DNA of 64,000 nt from Anaerotruncus massiliensis (ex Togo et al. 2026) (GCF_900199635.1 NZ_LT962687.1:2666541-2730540), one strand, 5' to 3'; numbered from the stretch's first letter, positions 17,249 through 26,447 are shown. Translations and numbers: made by a program. Notes: generated from the sequence alone by a model not told the origin.

Positions 17249-18316
17249 TTAAGGGACGATCAGCACTTTCATGGCCGTCTTGTCTTTCCCGGGCAGCTCA
17301 TAGGCCTCCTTCCAGTCTTTCAGGCGGAAGGTATGCGAAATCAGGCCGTCGGTACGGAGAAGGCCGCTTTCAATGCCGCGGATCACGGGGGGATAGCAGT
17401 TTGCGGAGAGGTGGGATCCGATCACGGTCAGTTCCTTGCCGTCCCCGATGATGTTCCAGTTCGCCGTCACCTCGCGGGGGAACTGGCCGAACTGGACATA
17501 ACGCCCATGGTTTTTCAGCGATGCCAGGCCTTGGGGAACGCTGTCCGGGAAACCGGACGCGTCAATATAAACGTCGCATCCCGCACCGCCGGTCAGGCGG
17601 TGGATCTCCGCGGGCACATCCTGTTCAAGCGGGTTCAGCACGGCGTCCGCGCCGAACTCCTTCGCCAGACGAAGCCGCTCGCCGTTCGTATCGATGGCGA
17701 GAATTCTCTGCGGCAGCGAAAGCCGCACAATGTTCGTGATCGCCAGTCCGATCGCGCCCATGCCGGCGATCGCCACCACGTCGGTATGCCGCACCCCCGC
17801 CTGCTCGGCCGCGTGCATCCCGCAGGCGTAGGGCTCGATGAGCGCGGCCTGTTCGACTGAAAAACGTTCCGGGACCTTATAGGTTATCGCTTTGCTCGGA
17901 ATCCGCACATATTCCGCAAAACCGCCGTGTGCGACCTGTTTAAAGCCGAACAACTGCATTTTGCTGCACATCCATCGCGTCCCGGCCAGGCAGTCCGGAC
18001 ACTCCCCGCAGGGGACGATCTGCTCCGCGACGACCATATCACCGCATTCGTAATCCTTGACGCCTTCCCCGATCGCGACGACCTCACCGCAGAATTCGTG
18101 CCCGGGGATGATGGGCGGCTCGATTTCCATGTCGTCGTTGCCCGTTCCCCAGGCGTCGGGCAGGCCGTTATATTCCTTGATGTCCCCCGCGCAGACGCCG
18201 CAGCCTCTGACCTTCAGAATCAGCTCCCCGGCGCGCGGTTGCACCGGGCGGGGAAAATCCTCGTACCGGTAGTCGTGCGGTGCGTACGCCACCAGCGCCT
18301 TCATCATCTCTGTCAT
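17249..18316 (-). CDS. Zinc-dependent polyol dehydrogenase, EltD-like
   Basis: A 355-aa medium-chain dehydrogenase. It shows the catalytic zinc site (GCGVCAGDIKEYNG and GHEFCGEV), the four-cysteine structural zinc site (CGECPDCLAGTRWMC), and a Rossmann fold (AIAGMGAIGLAI). The phrases CAGDIK, IPGHEFCGEVVAIGEG, VAEQIVPCGECP and LFGFKQVAHGGFAEY recall erythritol/L-threitol dehydrogenases (EltD) more than sorbitol or alcohol dehydrogenases (my recollection of the family). It would oxidise a C4 polyol to a ketotetrose with NAD+. It is the last gene of the kinase/ABC/YjbQ operon. Confidence 0.85.
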   Translation of the reverse strand: MTEMMKALVAYAPHDYRYEDFPRPVQPRAGELILKVRGCGVCAGDIKEYNGLPDAWGTGNDDMEIEPPIIPGHEFCGEVVAIGEGVKDYECGDMVVAEQIVPCGECPDCLAGTRWMCSKMQLFGFKQVAHGGFAEYVRIPSKAITYKVPERFSVEQAALIEPYACGMHAAEQAGVRHTDVVAIAGMGAIGLAITNIVRLSLPQRILAIDTNGERLRLAKEFGADAVLNPLEQDVPAEIHRLTGGAGCDVYIDASGFPDSVPQGLASLKNHGRYVQFGQFPREVTANWNIIGDGKELTVIGSHLSANCYPPVIRGIESGLLRTDGLISHTFRLKDWKEAYELPGKDKTAMKVLIVP

Positions 18317-18340
18317 GTCATTCTCCTCGCTTCCTTTTGG

Positions 18341-18841
18341 TTATTCGCCGAGAATCTGCACCTGCACCTGCCGGTCGCGCGGCCGGGTCTGGTCAAAATC
18401 GACGAAATAAATATGCCCGAACTCTCCCAGGTCGAGCCTGCCTCCCGCGACGACGATCGTCTCGCTGCGCCCGATGATGGAGGAACGAAGATGTCCGTCC
18501 GTGTTGAGGGTCTCCGGCTTGCCCTCCCCGTGCCGCGCGGAAAACTCGGTCAGCTTGGGGCCGGGATGCAGGTACTGCCCCTCCCTGCGGCAGGTGGGGA
18601 TGATCGCCTCAAGGACGTCCACAAGGTCCTGCTGCAGATATTCCAAGCCGTTGTAGGCCAGATCAAAGGAGCACTCCTGTGTCAGCACCGAGCAGGTGGT
18701 GTGATGGGAATAGACCACGCAGATGCCGTTTTGCACGCCCGACCGCTCAAGCGCCGCCCTGACCCCGTCAGTGACCGTGTGGAAGGCGGGCCTGTGCCCG
18801 GGGGAATGGACCGTAAGGGTTTCCCTGTAAACTTTCATCAT
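18341..18841 (-). CDS. yjbQ: YjbQ/UPF0047 family protein, copy 2
   Basis: A 166-aa protein of the YjbQ (UPF0047) family. Family hallmarks are visible: VYSHHTTCSVLTQE, a histidine-rich putative metal site, QYLHPGP, NTDGHLRSSIIGRSE and FGHIYFVDFD. Some members have weak thiamine-phosphate synthase activity, but the true role is unsettled. Its ATG overlaps the stop of the TIM-like gene (ATGA). A paralogue lies on the other side of that gene. The placement inside a sugar operon argues for a role in that pathway rather than in thiamine synthesis (inference). Confidence 0.9.
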   Translation of the reverse strand: MMKVYRETLTVHSPGHRPAFHTVTDGVRAALERSGVQNGICVVYSHHTTCSVLTQECSFDLAYNGLEYLQQDLVDVLEAIIPTCRREGQYLHPGPKLTEFSARHGEGKPETLNTDGHLRSSIIGRSETIVVAGGRLDLGEFGHIYFVDFDQTRPRDRQVQVQILGE

Positions 18842-19557
18842 GACGCCCCCTGTTTTTTCATGGCCTGAGCGCGGTCGTCGCGTGCCATACGCACAGACCG
18901 GATCATTTCCTCAACCATCCGCCGCGGGTCATCGGACAGGAAAATGCCCGAGCTCGCGCCGCATCCCTCCGCCCCGGCGAGGATAAGGTCATACACCTGC
19001 TTTCCCGATGAGATGCCCGCGGCCTGCTCCACAAGGATCGTATCATCGATGTGCTTGACGGCCGCGGTCACCTCGCGTACAAAAGCGGGGCCGCTGGGCG
19101 TGCCGGAACCGATCAGTTCGCTGGGTTCGGGATTGATGATGTCGGGCCCGAGCTGTGCAAGGGCGCGGGCCTCGGCGATGCTGTCGGAACAGGCGAAGGA
19201 GAGCATCCCCAGCTCCCTTGCCCGATCGATCGTCCGTTTGACCGCGGAGAGGGTCATCGGGCGTTCACAGTGGTTGACGACCGCCCCGCGCGCGCCCGCC
19301 GCCTTGAGCGCCTCGGGCAGTACGTCCGCCATACCGCGTCCGGGGGAGAGCAGGTCCATATAGGGCGCGAGGATAACCAGGCGAGCGGTGTTCTCCGCAA
19401 CCCGGCGGATTTCGGTATAGGGCACGATCATCAGCACGTCGATATCGTACCGGGCGGCGGCGATGTCCGCCGCTTCGGCAATCCGCAGGACGTCGTCGCC
19501 GTAAATATAGTTTTTGACTCCGAACTCAAAGAACGGCGTCCTCAATATGGGTTTCAC
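18838..19557 (-). CDS. Triosephosphate-isomerase-like sugar phosphate isomerase
   Basis: A 239-aa TIM-barrel protein. The three catalytic TIM residues can be placed: K15 (FGVKNYIYG), H96 (VVNHCERP) and E144 (INPEPSELIGSGT), with the phosphate-binding GAEGCGASSGIF loop near the C-terminus. It is divergent from housekeeping TpiA and shorter, resembling archaeal-type TIM and the EryH-type L-erythrulose-1-phosphate isomerases. I infer interconversion of tetrulose phosphates. The start is GTG with GGAGGGGG upstream. It lies between two yjbQ paralogues, overlapping one of them by 4 bases. Confidence 0.82.
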   Translation of the reverse strand: MKPILRTPFFEFGVKNYIYGDDVLRIAEAADIAAARYDIDVLMIVPYTEIRRVAENTARLVILAPYMDLLSPGRGMADVLPEALKAAGARGAVVNHCERPMTLSAVKRTIDRARELGMLSFACSDSIAEARALAQLGPDIINPEPSELIGSGTPSGPAFVREVTAAVKHIDDTILVEQAAGISSGKQVYDLILAGAEGCGASSGIFLSDDPRRMVEEMIRSVRMARDDRAQAMKKQGAS

Positions 19558-19593
19558 AAAACCCCCTCCTTTTTGTGGATGCGGGCGGTGAGG

Positions 19594-20091
19594 TCAGTCG
19601 CCCCAAACGGTGAGCCGCACGGTGCGCTGCCGCGCACGGACCTGGTCGAAATCGGCGAAATAGATGCGCCCGAATTCTCCCAGCACCGGCTCCCCGTCGA
19701 TTACGGGGGCCAGGACGGACCGTCCGAGCAGCACCGAACGCAGATGCGCATCCGTGTTCAGGCTCCATCTGGCCAGCTCGCCGCGTTCCCGTCCGGCGAT
19801 CTCCACATGCAGCGGCCCGGGGTGCAGGTACTGCCCCTCCGTTTCACAGGTGGGGATGATCTTCGAAAGGACATTCACCAGGTCCTGCAGAATCAACTGC
19901 TCCCCATAGTAGTTGACGTCGTCCGACTGCTCCTGGATGAGGACGCTGCAGGTCGTGTGCTGGGAATAGACCATGGCCACACCGGTTATGACGCCCTGCT
20001 TTTTGATGGCGGCGGCGACCCTGTCGGTCACGTCGTGGAAGGTGGGCCGGGCTTCGGACTGGATCGTAAAAGAGTCGTTAAAAATTCTCAT
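19594..20091 (-). CDS. yjbQ: YjbQ/UPF0047 family protein, copy 1
   Basis: A 165-aa member of the same family as the gene at 18341-18841. It has VYSQHTTCSVLIQE, QYLHPGP, NTDAHLRSVLLGRS and FGRIYFADFD. The two copies are clearly paralogous but diverged, so they may have different partners or form a heteromer. CAGGAGG precedes the ATG. It follows the ABC permease gene by about 34 bases and precedes the TIM-like gene. Confidence 0.9.
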   Translation of the reverse strand: MRIFNDSFTIQSEARPTFHDVTDRVAAAIKKQGVITGVAMVYSQHTTCSVLIQEQSDDVNYYGEQLILQDLVNVLSKIIPTCETEGQYLHPGPLHVEIAGRERGELARWSLNTDAHLRSVLLGRSVLAPVIDGEPVLGEFGRIYFADFDQVRARQRTVRLTVWGD

Positions 20092-20125
20092 GGTGCCTCC
20101 TGCCGTTCATTTTTGTGCCGCGCCG

Positions 20126-21094
20126 CTATGCGGCGGCCGTCTTTTTCACGCGCTGGTAGGAATCGAATCCGACGGCGAACATCATCAGCAGCCCCTTGCA
20201 GGCCAGCTGCCAGTAGGAATTGAGCCCGACGGCAACCATGCCGTTGGAGAGCGCCGCCATGATAATGATACCGACAATGATCCCGGGCACGCGCCCCTCG
20301 CCGCCCGACATGCTGATGCCGCCGACGACGCATGCGGTGAGCGCGTCGATATAAAGGGTGCCGCCGGCGTTGGTCTGTCCCGAATTGAGGCGGCCGGTCA
20401 TCACGATTCCGGCAATCCCGGCGTAGGCGCCGCACAGCCCGTAGGCGGCCGCACGCACCCGGTAGGTGTTGATGCCTGAGAGGCGGGCGGCCTCCTCATT
20501 GCTGCCGACGGCGAAGATCCGCCTCCCGAGCTTCGTCTTCATGAGCGTGAACCATCCGATCAGGAGCACGATCGCCCAGACGATGACCGGGTTGGGGATG
20601 CCGAAAAGCGACTCCTGCCCCACGCGGCGCAGCGACTCGGGAATGTTGTAGATCGGCATGCCGTTGTTGGCGAGATAAGCCAGGCCCTGCACAATATTCA
20701 TCACGCCCAGCGTGGCGATGAGCGGCGGCATAAAGGTCAGGTGAATGGCGGTGCCGCTGATAAGCCCGAGCAGGCAGGTCAGCAGGATGCACAGCACGGA
20801 CGAGAGCCAGACCGGCCACCCGTGGTTGACCATAAAGACTCCGGCGATCACACTGGTGAGGGAGACCATGGCGCCGATCGACAGATCGATGCCGCCGATG
20901 ATCAGGACATGAGCCAGCCCCACCGCGAGAATCCCGGTGCACGCGCCCTGCCGGATGATCGTCATGATATTGTCGGGTGCGATAAACGCCGGGCGCCGGA
21001 TGCTGAAATATACGATCAGCAGGGCGAGGCACAGCAGCACCGCATTGTGCCGCAGGAACCGTTTGAACGTCGTGGATATCGTCTTTTTTTCCAT
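20126..21094 (-). CDS. Ribose-type ABC transporter permease
   Basis: A 322-aa permease of the RbsC family with about eight or more membrane helices. It has IIGGIDLSIGAMVSLTSV and the loop CVVGGISMSGGEGRVPGIIVG, both characteristic. The ATG at 21094 has AGAAGG 8 bases upstream; a GTG six codons earlier lacks one. It is the sole permease of the cluster, so it probably dimerises. It works with the ATPase at 21096 and the binding protein at 22687. Confidence 0.92.
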   Translation of the reverse strand: MEKKTISTTFKRFLRHNAVLLCLALLIVYFSIRRPAFIAPDNIMTIIRQGACTGILAVGLAHVLIIGGIDLSIGAMVSLTSVIAGVFMVNHGWPVWLSSVLCILLTCLLGLISGTAIHLTFMPPLIATLGVMNIVQGLAYLANNGMPIYNIPESLRRVGQESLFGIPNPVIVWAIVLLIGWFTLMKTKLGRRIFAVGSNEEAARLSGINTYRVRAAAYGLCGAYAGIAGIVMTGRLNSGQTNAGGTLYIDALTACVVGGISMSGGEGRVPGIIVGIIIMAALSNGMVAVGLNSYWQLACKGLLMMFAVGFDSYQRVKKTAAA

Positions 21095-21095
21095 A

Positions 21096-22583
21096 TTAAG
21101 CACCTTCTTCACTTCCCTGATAGCCGGAGGCCAGCGTCAGGACCGCCTCCTGGGAAAACGCCCCCCGCTCAAGGATCCCCATCTGCTTTCCCTCGTAGAG
21201 CACCAGGATCCGGTCGGACATGCCGAGGATCTCCTCCATGTCGGAAGAAATCATGATGATCGAGATGCCCCGCCCGGTCAGCTGCCCCATCAGATTGTAT
21301 ATTTCCTGTTTCGCTCCGACATCCACGCCGCGCGTGGGTTCGTCGAAGATCATAACTTTCGCGTTGGTGATGAGCCACTTGGCGAGCACAACCTTCTGTT
21401 GGTTGCCGCCGCTGAGGTTTTTGACAAGCTGGACCGGGGAAGGCGTGGCGATCCGGAGCACCTTGATCTGCTCAAGCACCTTCCGGCGCTGTCTGTGCCG
21501 GAGCATCACGCCAAAGCGGGAAAACTGTTCGAGGCTGGCGATGGAGATGTTCTGGTCGATGGGCAGTCCCAGAAAGAGCCCCTGGCGCTTCCGGTCCTCG
21601 GGCAGCAGTGTGATCCCCTGCTCCAGCGCGTCCTTTGGGTTCCGGATATGCAGTTTTTTGCCCTCGAGCGTTACCTCCCCGCTCTCCATCGGATCGGCGC
21701 CCGACAGCATGCGGGCCATCTCTGTACGCCCCGCTCCCACGAGCCCGGACACGCCGAGGATCTCCCCGCGGCGCAGGTCGAAATGGATATCCCTGTCCCC
21801 GCTCCCGCACAGGCTGCGCACCTCCAGGACGGTTTCCCCGGAAACAGGGGAGCGGACGGGGAAAAGCTCGGAAATCTGCCGCCCGATCATCCCGCGGATG
21901 AGGTCCTCCTTCGTGGTGTCCGCCGTCTGCCGCAGTTCGACGACCCGTCCGTCGCGCATGATCGTGACGCGGTCGGACAGCTCAAAGATTTCCTCCAGCC
22001 GGTGGGAGATGTAGATAACGGTGATGCCTTCCGCCCTGAGCTTGCGGATGAGGCCGAAGAGGATATCCACCTCGTGCAGGGTGAGCGGGGCCGTGGGCTC
22101 GTCCATAATCAGCACCCTGGCTCCGCGCCGCAGCGACTTGGCGATCTCGACGAGCTGCATGCTCGCGACCGACAGCTCCCGGACGCGCGCCCGCGGATCG
22201 ATCTTGACCCCCATCGTCTCAAACAGCCTTCCGGCTTCCTCCTCCATGCCCCTGCGGTCGATCCAGAGGGCGTGCCCCTTGAGTTCGCCGACGAAGAGGT
22301 TTTCCGCGACCGTGAGGGAGGGGAGAAGATTAAACTCCTGGTAGACGATCTCGATTCCAAGCCGGTGGGCAAGCTGGGGAGACATATGCTCGTAGCGGGT
22401 CCCCTCGAACCACAGTTCCCCGGCGTCAGGCCGGATTGCGCCGGCCATTACCTTCATCAGGGTCGATTTGCCCGCGCCGTTTTCCCCCACCACCGCGTGG
22501 ACTTCGCCGGCTTCAAAGCCGATGGAGACGCCGTCGAGCGCGAGCACGCCGGGATATCGCTTTGTGATCTCCCGCAGCTCCAT
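21096..22583 (-). CDS. Ribose-type ABC transporter ATPase (two ABC domains)
   Basis: A roughly 495-aa RbsA-type ATPase. The first domain has Walker A GENGAGKST and Walker B VLIMDEPTAPLT. The second has a degenerate Walker A (GLVGAGRTE) with LSGGNQQKVVLAKWL and MIFDEPTRGVD. The start is uncertain: the excellent AAAGGAG lies 24 bases from the ATG used here but only 9 bases from an in-frame CTG at 22598, so a CTG start five codons longer is possible. It energises uptake of the cluster's substrate. Confidence 0.92.
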   Translation of the reverse strand: MELREITKRYPGVLALDGVSIGFEAGEVHAVVGENGAGKSTLMKVMAGAIRPDAGELWFEGTRYEHMSPQLAHRLGIEIVYQEFNLLPSLTVAENLFVGELKGHALWIDRRGMEEEAGRLFETMGVKIDPRARVRELSVASMQLVEIAKSLRRGARVLIMDEPTAPLTLHEVDILFGLIRKLRAEGITVIYISHRLEEIFELSDRVTIMRDGRVVELRQTADTTKEDLIRGMIGRQISELFPVRSPVSGETVLEVRSLCGSGDRDIHFDLRRGEILGVSGLVGAGRTEMARMLSGADPMESGEVTLEGKKLHIRNPKDALEQGITLLPEDRKRQGLFLGLPIDQNISIASLEQFSRFGVMLRHRQRRKVLEQIKVLRIATPSPVQLVKNLSGGNQQKVVLAKWLITNAKVMIFDEPTRGVDVGAKQEIYNLMGQLTGRGISIIMISSDMEEILGMSDRILVLYEGKQMGILERGAFSQEAVLTLASGYQGSEEGA

Positions 22584-22648
22584 AATCTGATTCGCCAGGA
22601 TGCATCGCTCCTTTCTGGGAGTTCGCGGCGGGCAAACTCCGGGGTAGT

Positions 22649-22676
22649 CCCGCGGCCGCCGCAGAGCGGCCGCGGG
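22649..22676 (-). other. Intercistronic hairpin after the binding-protein gene
   Basis: A perfect 11-bp GC stem (CCCGCGGCCGC / GCGGCCGCGGG) with a 6-base loop and no T-tract sits between the binding-protein and ATPase genes, the same position as the hairpin in the ytfQ-like operon. Confidence 0.65.
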
Positions 22677-22686
22677 CTGCTTTCCG

Positions 22687-23745
22687 TTATTTAAGGACGC
22701 GCTCGCCTTTCTCAACGTCGTAGTAGTCCGCGAGATTTTCCAGCGTCACGATGTCGCTGTTGAAATAGACGAGTTTTTCCGCTTCCACGATCTCGCCGGT
22801 GCGGATGTAGTTGATCCCGCGTTCGAAGAGGTCTGTCATCAGCGTCACGAGACCCAGGTCCACGGTGGCGTAGAAGGTGCCGCCCTCGGCGATCGCGCGC
22901 AGCTCCTCGAGCGAGCCGTCGTTGGTGATGACGCCCACGCCGTCGGTGATGCCCGCGGCCTTGTACGCCTCATAGACGCCCAGCGCCGTGTTGGCGCTGT
23001 CGGTGGCGAGGACGGCGCGCACGTCGTCGTACCCGCTGATGAGCGCCTCGCCGATCGCCACGCCCGCGGTGTTGCCGCTGCCGCCGTAGGAGACGACGTC
23101 AAAGACCACGACGTTGGCCTCCGGGAGTTTTTCTTTGATCCGCTCGATCGCAAGATTGGTTCGGGTCACGCTGTACTCGGTGCCGGTCGCGCAGATGACG
23201 ACGATGGTGTCGGTGGGGGCGCTGTCGAGTTTTTCAAAGCATTGCACCGCGGCGTCGCCCAGCGTGTATCCGATCCCTTCCATGTCGGCCATCAGCGTGT
23301 AGACGCTGCCGTCCACGAAGTTGTCGTAGGCGACGATCGTGATACCTTTTTCCAACGCTTTGTTGCAGACGTCACGGATCGTATCATAGCCGGTCCAGTT
23401 CTGTACATAGATCATATCCACATCGGCGGCGATGAAATTCTCTATTCCCTGCACGCACGCCTCGGCGGAGAGATTGCAGTCCCAGGTGATAAGCTCGACA
23501 TCCATCTCCGCGGCCGCCTGTTGAATGTTGTTGATGGCTTCGACAAACGCGGAGGCGCCCATCCAGTCAAGGACGATGCCGCATTTGAGATGTCCCTCCT
23601 TCGGGATTCCGTTCTCCGCCGGAACGCTCTCCGGCGCCTTCGGGCCCGAGGACGCGGCGGGAGCCGGGGCGGCGGCGCTCTGGCCGCAAGCCGCTAAGGC
23701 GGCGATCATGCAGACGCTCAGGAACATTGCTAACAACTTTTTCAT
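22687..23745 (-). CDS. Ribose-type sugar-binding lipoprotein
   Basis: A 352-aa extracytoplasmic binding protein. The signal peptide ends in AALAAC (lipobox), followed by an Ala/Pro linker. The mature part has the periplasmic-binding type 1 order: CGIVLDWMGASAFVEAI, DMIYVQNWTGYDTIRD, VAYDNFVDG, AVLATDSANTALGVYEA and GVGVITNDGSLEELRAI. The start at MKKLLAMF has GGAGGAG 7 bases upstream. It is more distant from the YtfQ-like protein than that one is from the tandem lipoprotein, so its ligand differs. It is the second gene of the operon, after the kinase. Confidence 0.92.
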   Translation of the reverse strand: MKKLLAMFLSVCMIAALAACGQSAAAPAPAASSGPKAPESVPAENGIPKEGHLKCGIVLDWMGASAFVEAINNIQQAAAEMDVELITWDCNLSAEACVQGIENFIAADVDMIYVQNWTGYDTIRDVCNKALEKGITIVAYDNFVDGSVYTLMADMEGIGYTLGDAAVQCFEKLDSAPTDTIVVICATGTEYSVTRTNLAIERIKEKLPEANVVVFDVVSYGGSGNTAGVAIGEALISGYDDVRAVLATDSANTALGVYEAYKAAGITDGVGVITNDGSLEELRAIAEGGTFYATVDLGLVTLMTDLFERGINYIRTGEIVEAEKLVYFNSDIVTLENLADYYDVEKGERVLK

Positions 23746-23846
23746 TTCATCTCTCCTCCATGGATTTTCGTGTCCGTATTCGAATGGTAAAGGTCGCTCA
23801 ACCACCTCCCGGGCGCAGCGGGCCGCGCCGTTGTTTTGAGGCTCCG

Positions 23847-25358
23847 TCAGAATAAGCCCTTGAGAGACTGGTACAAATCCAGATAACGCACATAGCCGGA
23901 CCGGTATGCCTCGCCGGTTTCCGGGTCAGGCAGGTACTCCCGCCGGATCGGGTTTGCCTGCTCAAGCAGGGAGACGACGCCGGCCTCTCCGTATTTGGGC
24001 AGGAGACTGAGGGCGGCGGCCCCGATGGAAGTCGTCTCGGAGCAGGTGAGCTCATAGGCGTTCAGCCCCAGCACATCGGCCTTAATCTGGTTCCAGACGC
24101 CGCTGCGGCTTCCGCCCCCGCAGCAGTGGAGCCGGGAGGGCGCGCCTCCTCCGAGGGCAGCGATCATCTCGATGTTTTCCCGGAGCATGTAGGCGACCGA
24201 TTCAAGGATGCTTCTGACGAAGTCGGCCCGTGTATTTTCGAGCCCGACGCCAAAAAAAACGCCCCGTGCAGCCGGGTTAAACTGCGGTTGTAAAGTTCCG
24301 TTGAAATAGGGCAGCGTCAAAACGCCGTTCGAGAGGGGCGGGCTCTGCTCCGCCAGCTCGTCGAGCAGGCGGTAGACCGGCAGGCCGCGCTCCTTCGCCA
24401 AAGACTGCTCAGCCGCGCAGAATTGATCCTTAAACCACTTGAGCGCCATACCGCCCGTCATGCAGATGGGCAGGTAGAGGTACTTGCCGGGCAGCGCGTG
24501 TTTATAGACGGTGACATGCTTGTCGGCGCACAGGCTCTCCTTCCCGCAGGTGGCTGCGATCGCCAGGACGGTGCCCGTCGTCTCCGTGATGATGCCGTCC
24601 GCCACGTTGCCCGCGCCGAGCGTGGAGGCAATCTGGTCCATTGCCGCGGTCACAACGAGCGCGCGGGGCGAAAGACCCAGCTCGGCGGCCACCGAGGGCA
24701 GGACCGTACCCGCTTCCTCCCCACAGTCGAGCGTTTCGGGGAGTTTGCCGGGGTCGAGGCCGAGCGCCTCGAGCAGTTCGGTCCACAGCGCGTCGTGGTA
24801 GATATCGTAGTAGCCGGTCGTCGACATGACGCTTTTTTCACTGACAAACCGGCCGGTCAGCCGCAGGATCAGGTAATCTTCCACGAGCAGGAAGCGGCTT
24901 GCCGCCGTGTAAAGATTGGGGGCATGCTTCTTGATCCACAGGAGCTTGCTGATGGGACAGGTCGCATTGCAGTCCGCAATCCCGGTGCGCCGGTACAGCT
25001 CGTCAGCGCCGGCTTCACGAGAGACGATTCCGGCCTCCGCCTCCGCCCGCGTGTCCAGCCACACGATCGCGTTTCCAAGGGCGCGGCCCCCGGCGTCCAC
25101 CGGGATCAGCGTCTCGCCCTGCGTGGTGAAGGTCAGCCGCTCGATCTCCCCCGCGTGGATTCCCGCCTGTTCGCAGACGGCTGCCAGACCGCGGCGGAAA
25201 TAGGTCCAATAGGTCTCCGGATCCAGTTCGACGCGGCCGTCCGGATAGGACCGGATGCTGTATTCTCCGGTGGCCGAGGCCAGAGGGCGCAGCTGCAGAT
25301 CAAACAGCGTGGATTTGATGGACGTCGTGCCGACGTCCGTCACAAGCAGACAGCTCAT
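23847..25358 (-). CDS. FGGY-family sugar or polyol kinase
   Basis: A 503-aa cytoplasmic kinase. The N-terminal phosphate loop VTDVGTTSIKSTLFD and the C-terminal ATP-binding segment LHCCGGGSRSGVWNQIKADVLG with ETTSIGAAALS are standard FGGY features; the middle holds WLDTRAEAE and AAMDQIASTLGAGN. Among FGGY enzymes it is closest in feel to xylulokinase/erythritol-kinase types, but the substrate cannot be read directly. GGGAGG precedes the MSCLLV start; the longer reading begins in the promoter. As first gene of the operon it probably phosphorylates the imported or dehydrogenated C4-C5 sugar. Confidence 0.9.
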   Translation of the reverse strand: MSCLLVTDVGTTSIKSTLFDLQLRPLASATGEYSIRSYPDGRVELDPETYWTYFRRGLAAVCEQAGIHAGEIERLTFTTQGETLIPVDAGGRALGNAIVWLDTRAEAEAGIVSREAGADELYRRTGIADCNATCPISKLLWIKKHAPNLYTAASRFLLVEDYLILRLTGRFVSEKSVMSTTGYYDIYHDALWTELLEALGLDPGKLPETLDCGEEAGTVLPSVAAELGLSPRALVVTAAMDQIASTLGAGNVADGIITETTGTVLAIAATCGKESLCADKHVTVYKHALPGKYLYLPICMTGGMALKWFKDQFCAAEQSLAKERGLPVYRLLDELAEQSPPLSNGVLTLPYFNGTLQPQFNPAARGVFFGVGLENTRADFVRSILESVAYMLRENIEMIAALGGGAPSRLHCCGGGSRSGVWNQIKADVLGLNAYELTCSETTSIGAAALSLLPKYGEAGVVSLLEQANPIRREYLPDPETGEAYRSGYVRYLDLYQSLKGLF

Positions 25359-25403
25359 GGAAGTCCTCCCGTCGCGGTGTTGAAAAGGGTGAATTCTGTT
25401 TTG

Positions 25404-25432
25404 AATATAACGGGGCAAAAATTGTTTGTCAA
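25404..25432 (-). promoter_or_regulatory. Promoter of the kinase-ABC-YjbQ operon
   Basis: Minus-strand TTGACA (25427-25432), a 17-base spacer and TATATT (25404-25409), about 45 bases before the kinase start. Confidence 0.85.
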
Positions 25433-25450
25433 GGAATAATTGAACGAATT

Positions 25451-25520
25451 TTTCATATTTTGAAATATTTTGTCGAAAATTCCAAGCAATAACTACAATA
25501 TATGTCACTATCTACAATAT
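25451..25520. promoter_or_regulatory. Candidate DeoR operator region between divergent operons
   Basis: An AT-rich spacer holds a 9-bp direct repeat, CTACAATAT, at 25493-25501 and 25512-25520 (19-bp period, nearly two helical turns), plus the palindrome TTTCA-N5-TGAAA at 25451-25465. They lie between the two divergent promoters, where the DeoR-family regulator encoded nearby would be expected to bind. No experimental link. Confidence 0.45.
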
Positions 25521-25533
25521 TTTTTGAAATCTG

Positions 25534-25562
25534 TTGACGGATATTTTCATTTTAGTTATGAT
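25534..25562 (+). promoter_or_regulatory. Promoter of the isomerase-deoR transcript
   Basis: TTGACG (25534-25539), a 17-base spacer and TATGAT (25557-25562), about 40 bases before the isomerase start. Confidence 0.8.
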
Positions 25563-25603
25563 ATCGGTAAAGAAAGGCCGGACGGCCGCAAGGAGGAAAT
25601 CAC

Positions 25604-26404
25604 ATGAAAATTTCCTGTACGAATACGATGGTCCCCGGCGGGACGCTGACGGAGAAAGCGCAGAACCTGCGCCGATGCGGGTTTGACGGCATCTCCGTCT
25701 TTGAGGAGATTACGGACTGGACGCCGAAAAAAGAGGAGGAGCTATTGACGCTGGAGGCGCGCACCGGCGTCCGCGTCTGTGAATTCTGCTTTTCAGGCGC
25801 GGACTACGGCCAGCTCATGAGCCCCGATCCCGCCGTTGCGGCGCGGTCAAAGGCGATCTACCGGCGCGCGATCGAGGTGTGCAACCAGTTGGGCGCGGTG
25901 TCCGAGATGGAATACCAGTACGCGCCGCGTACGCCGGTGCCGCTGCTGGACCCCTATCTCAAAATGGAGCGCGAGGAGCAAAAGCGCTTTCAAGCGATCT
26001 ACGCGGAGCTTGCCGGAGAGCTGGAGGGCAGCGCCCTGCTGCTGCTCGAGCCGATCAACCGGTATGAGTCGCCCTATCTCAACTGCATAGAAGATAACGC
26101 CGAAATCGTCGAGGAGGTGAGGCTTCCGGGTACCGGCCTGCTCTTCGACACCTTCCACATGTCCATCGAGCAGGCGGACCTGTGCGCCGCCTTCGAGAGG
26201 TTTGCGCCCCTCATCCGGCACGTACACCTGGGCGACAACAACCGCCTTTTGCCCGGAAAAGGGTGCCTGCCATGGAAAAAGATGTTTGCAACTATGGGGA
26301 AAGCTGGATATAATGGTTATGTGAATTTGGAATGTGCGATATTGGGGGACCGCGTGCTCGATCAGTTGGAAGAGGAAGCCGCGTTTCTCAAATCGTTCGT
26401 CTGA
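25604..26404 (+). CDS. Sugar phosphate isomerase/epimerase (xylose-isomerase-like TIM barrel)
   Basis: A 266-aa protein of the AP-endonuclease-2/hydroxypyruvate-isomerase-like family. Metal-binding positions typical of the fold can be recognised in LLLEPINRYE, LLFDTFHMSIEQ, HVHLGDNNR and YVNLECAI. These enzymes isomerise or epimerise ketoses or their phosphates. AGGAGG lies 7 bases before the ATG. It is divergent from the kinase operon and shares a transcript with the DeoR regulator. In C4-polyol pathways a member of this family acts on erythrulose phosphate (family knowledge), which fits the local context. Confidence 0.87.
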   Translation: MKISCTNTMVPGGTLTEKAQNLRRCGFDGISVFEEITDWTPKKEEELLTLEARTGVRVCEFCFSGADYGQLMSPDPAVAARSKAIYRRAIEVCNQLGAVSEMEYQYAPRTPVPLLDPYLKMEREEQKRFQAIYAELAGELEGSALLLLEPINRYESPYLNCIEDNAEIVEEVRLPGTGLLFDTFHMSIEQADLCAAFERFAPLIRHVHLGDNNRLLPGKGCLPWKKMFATMGKAGYNGYVNLECAILGDRVLDQLEEEAAFLKSFV

Positions 26405-26447
26405 ATTGCCGCACGGGACAAAAAATTCATCCGAAATATGGTGCGCT

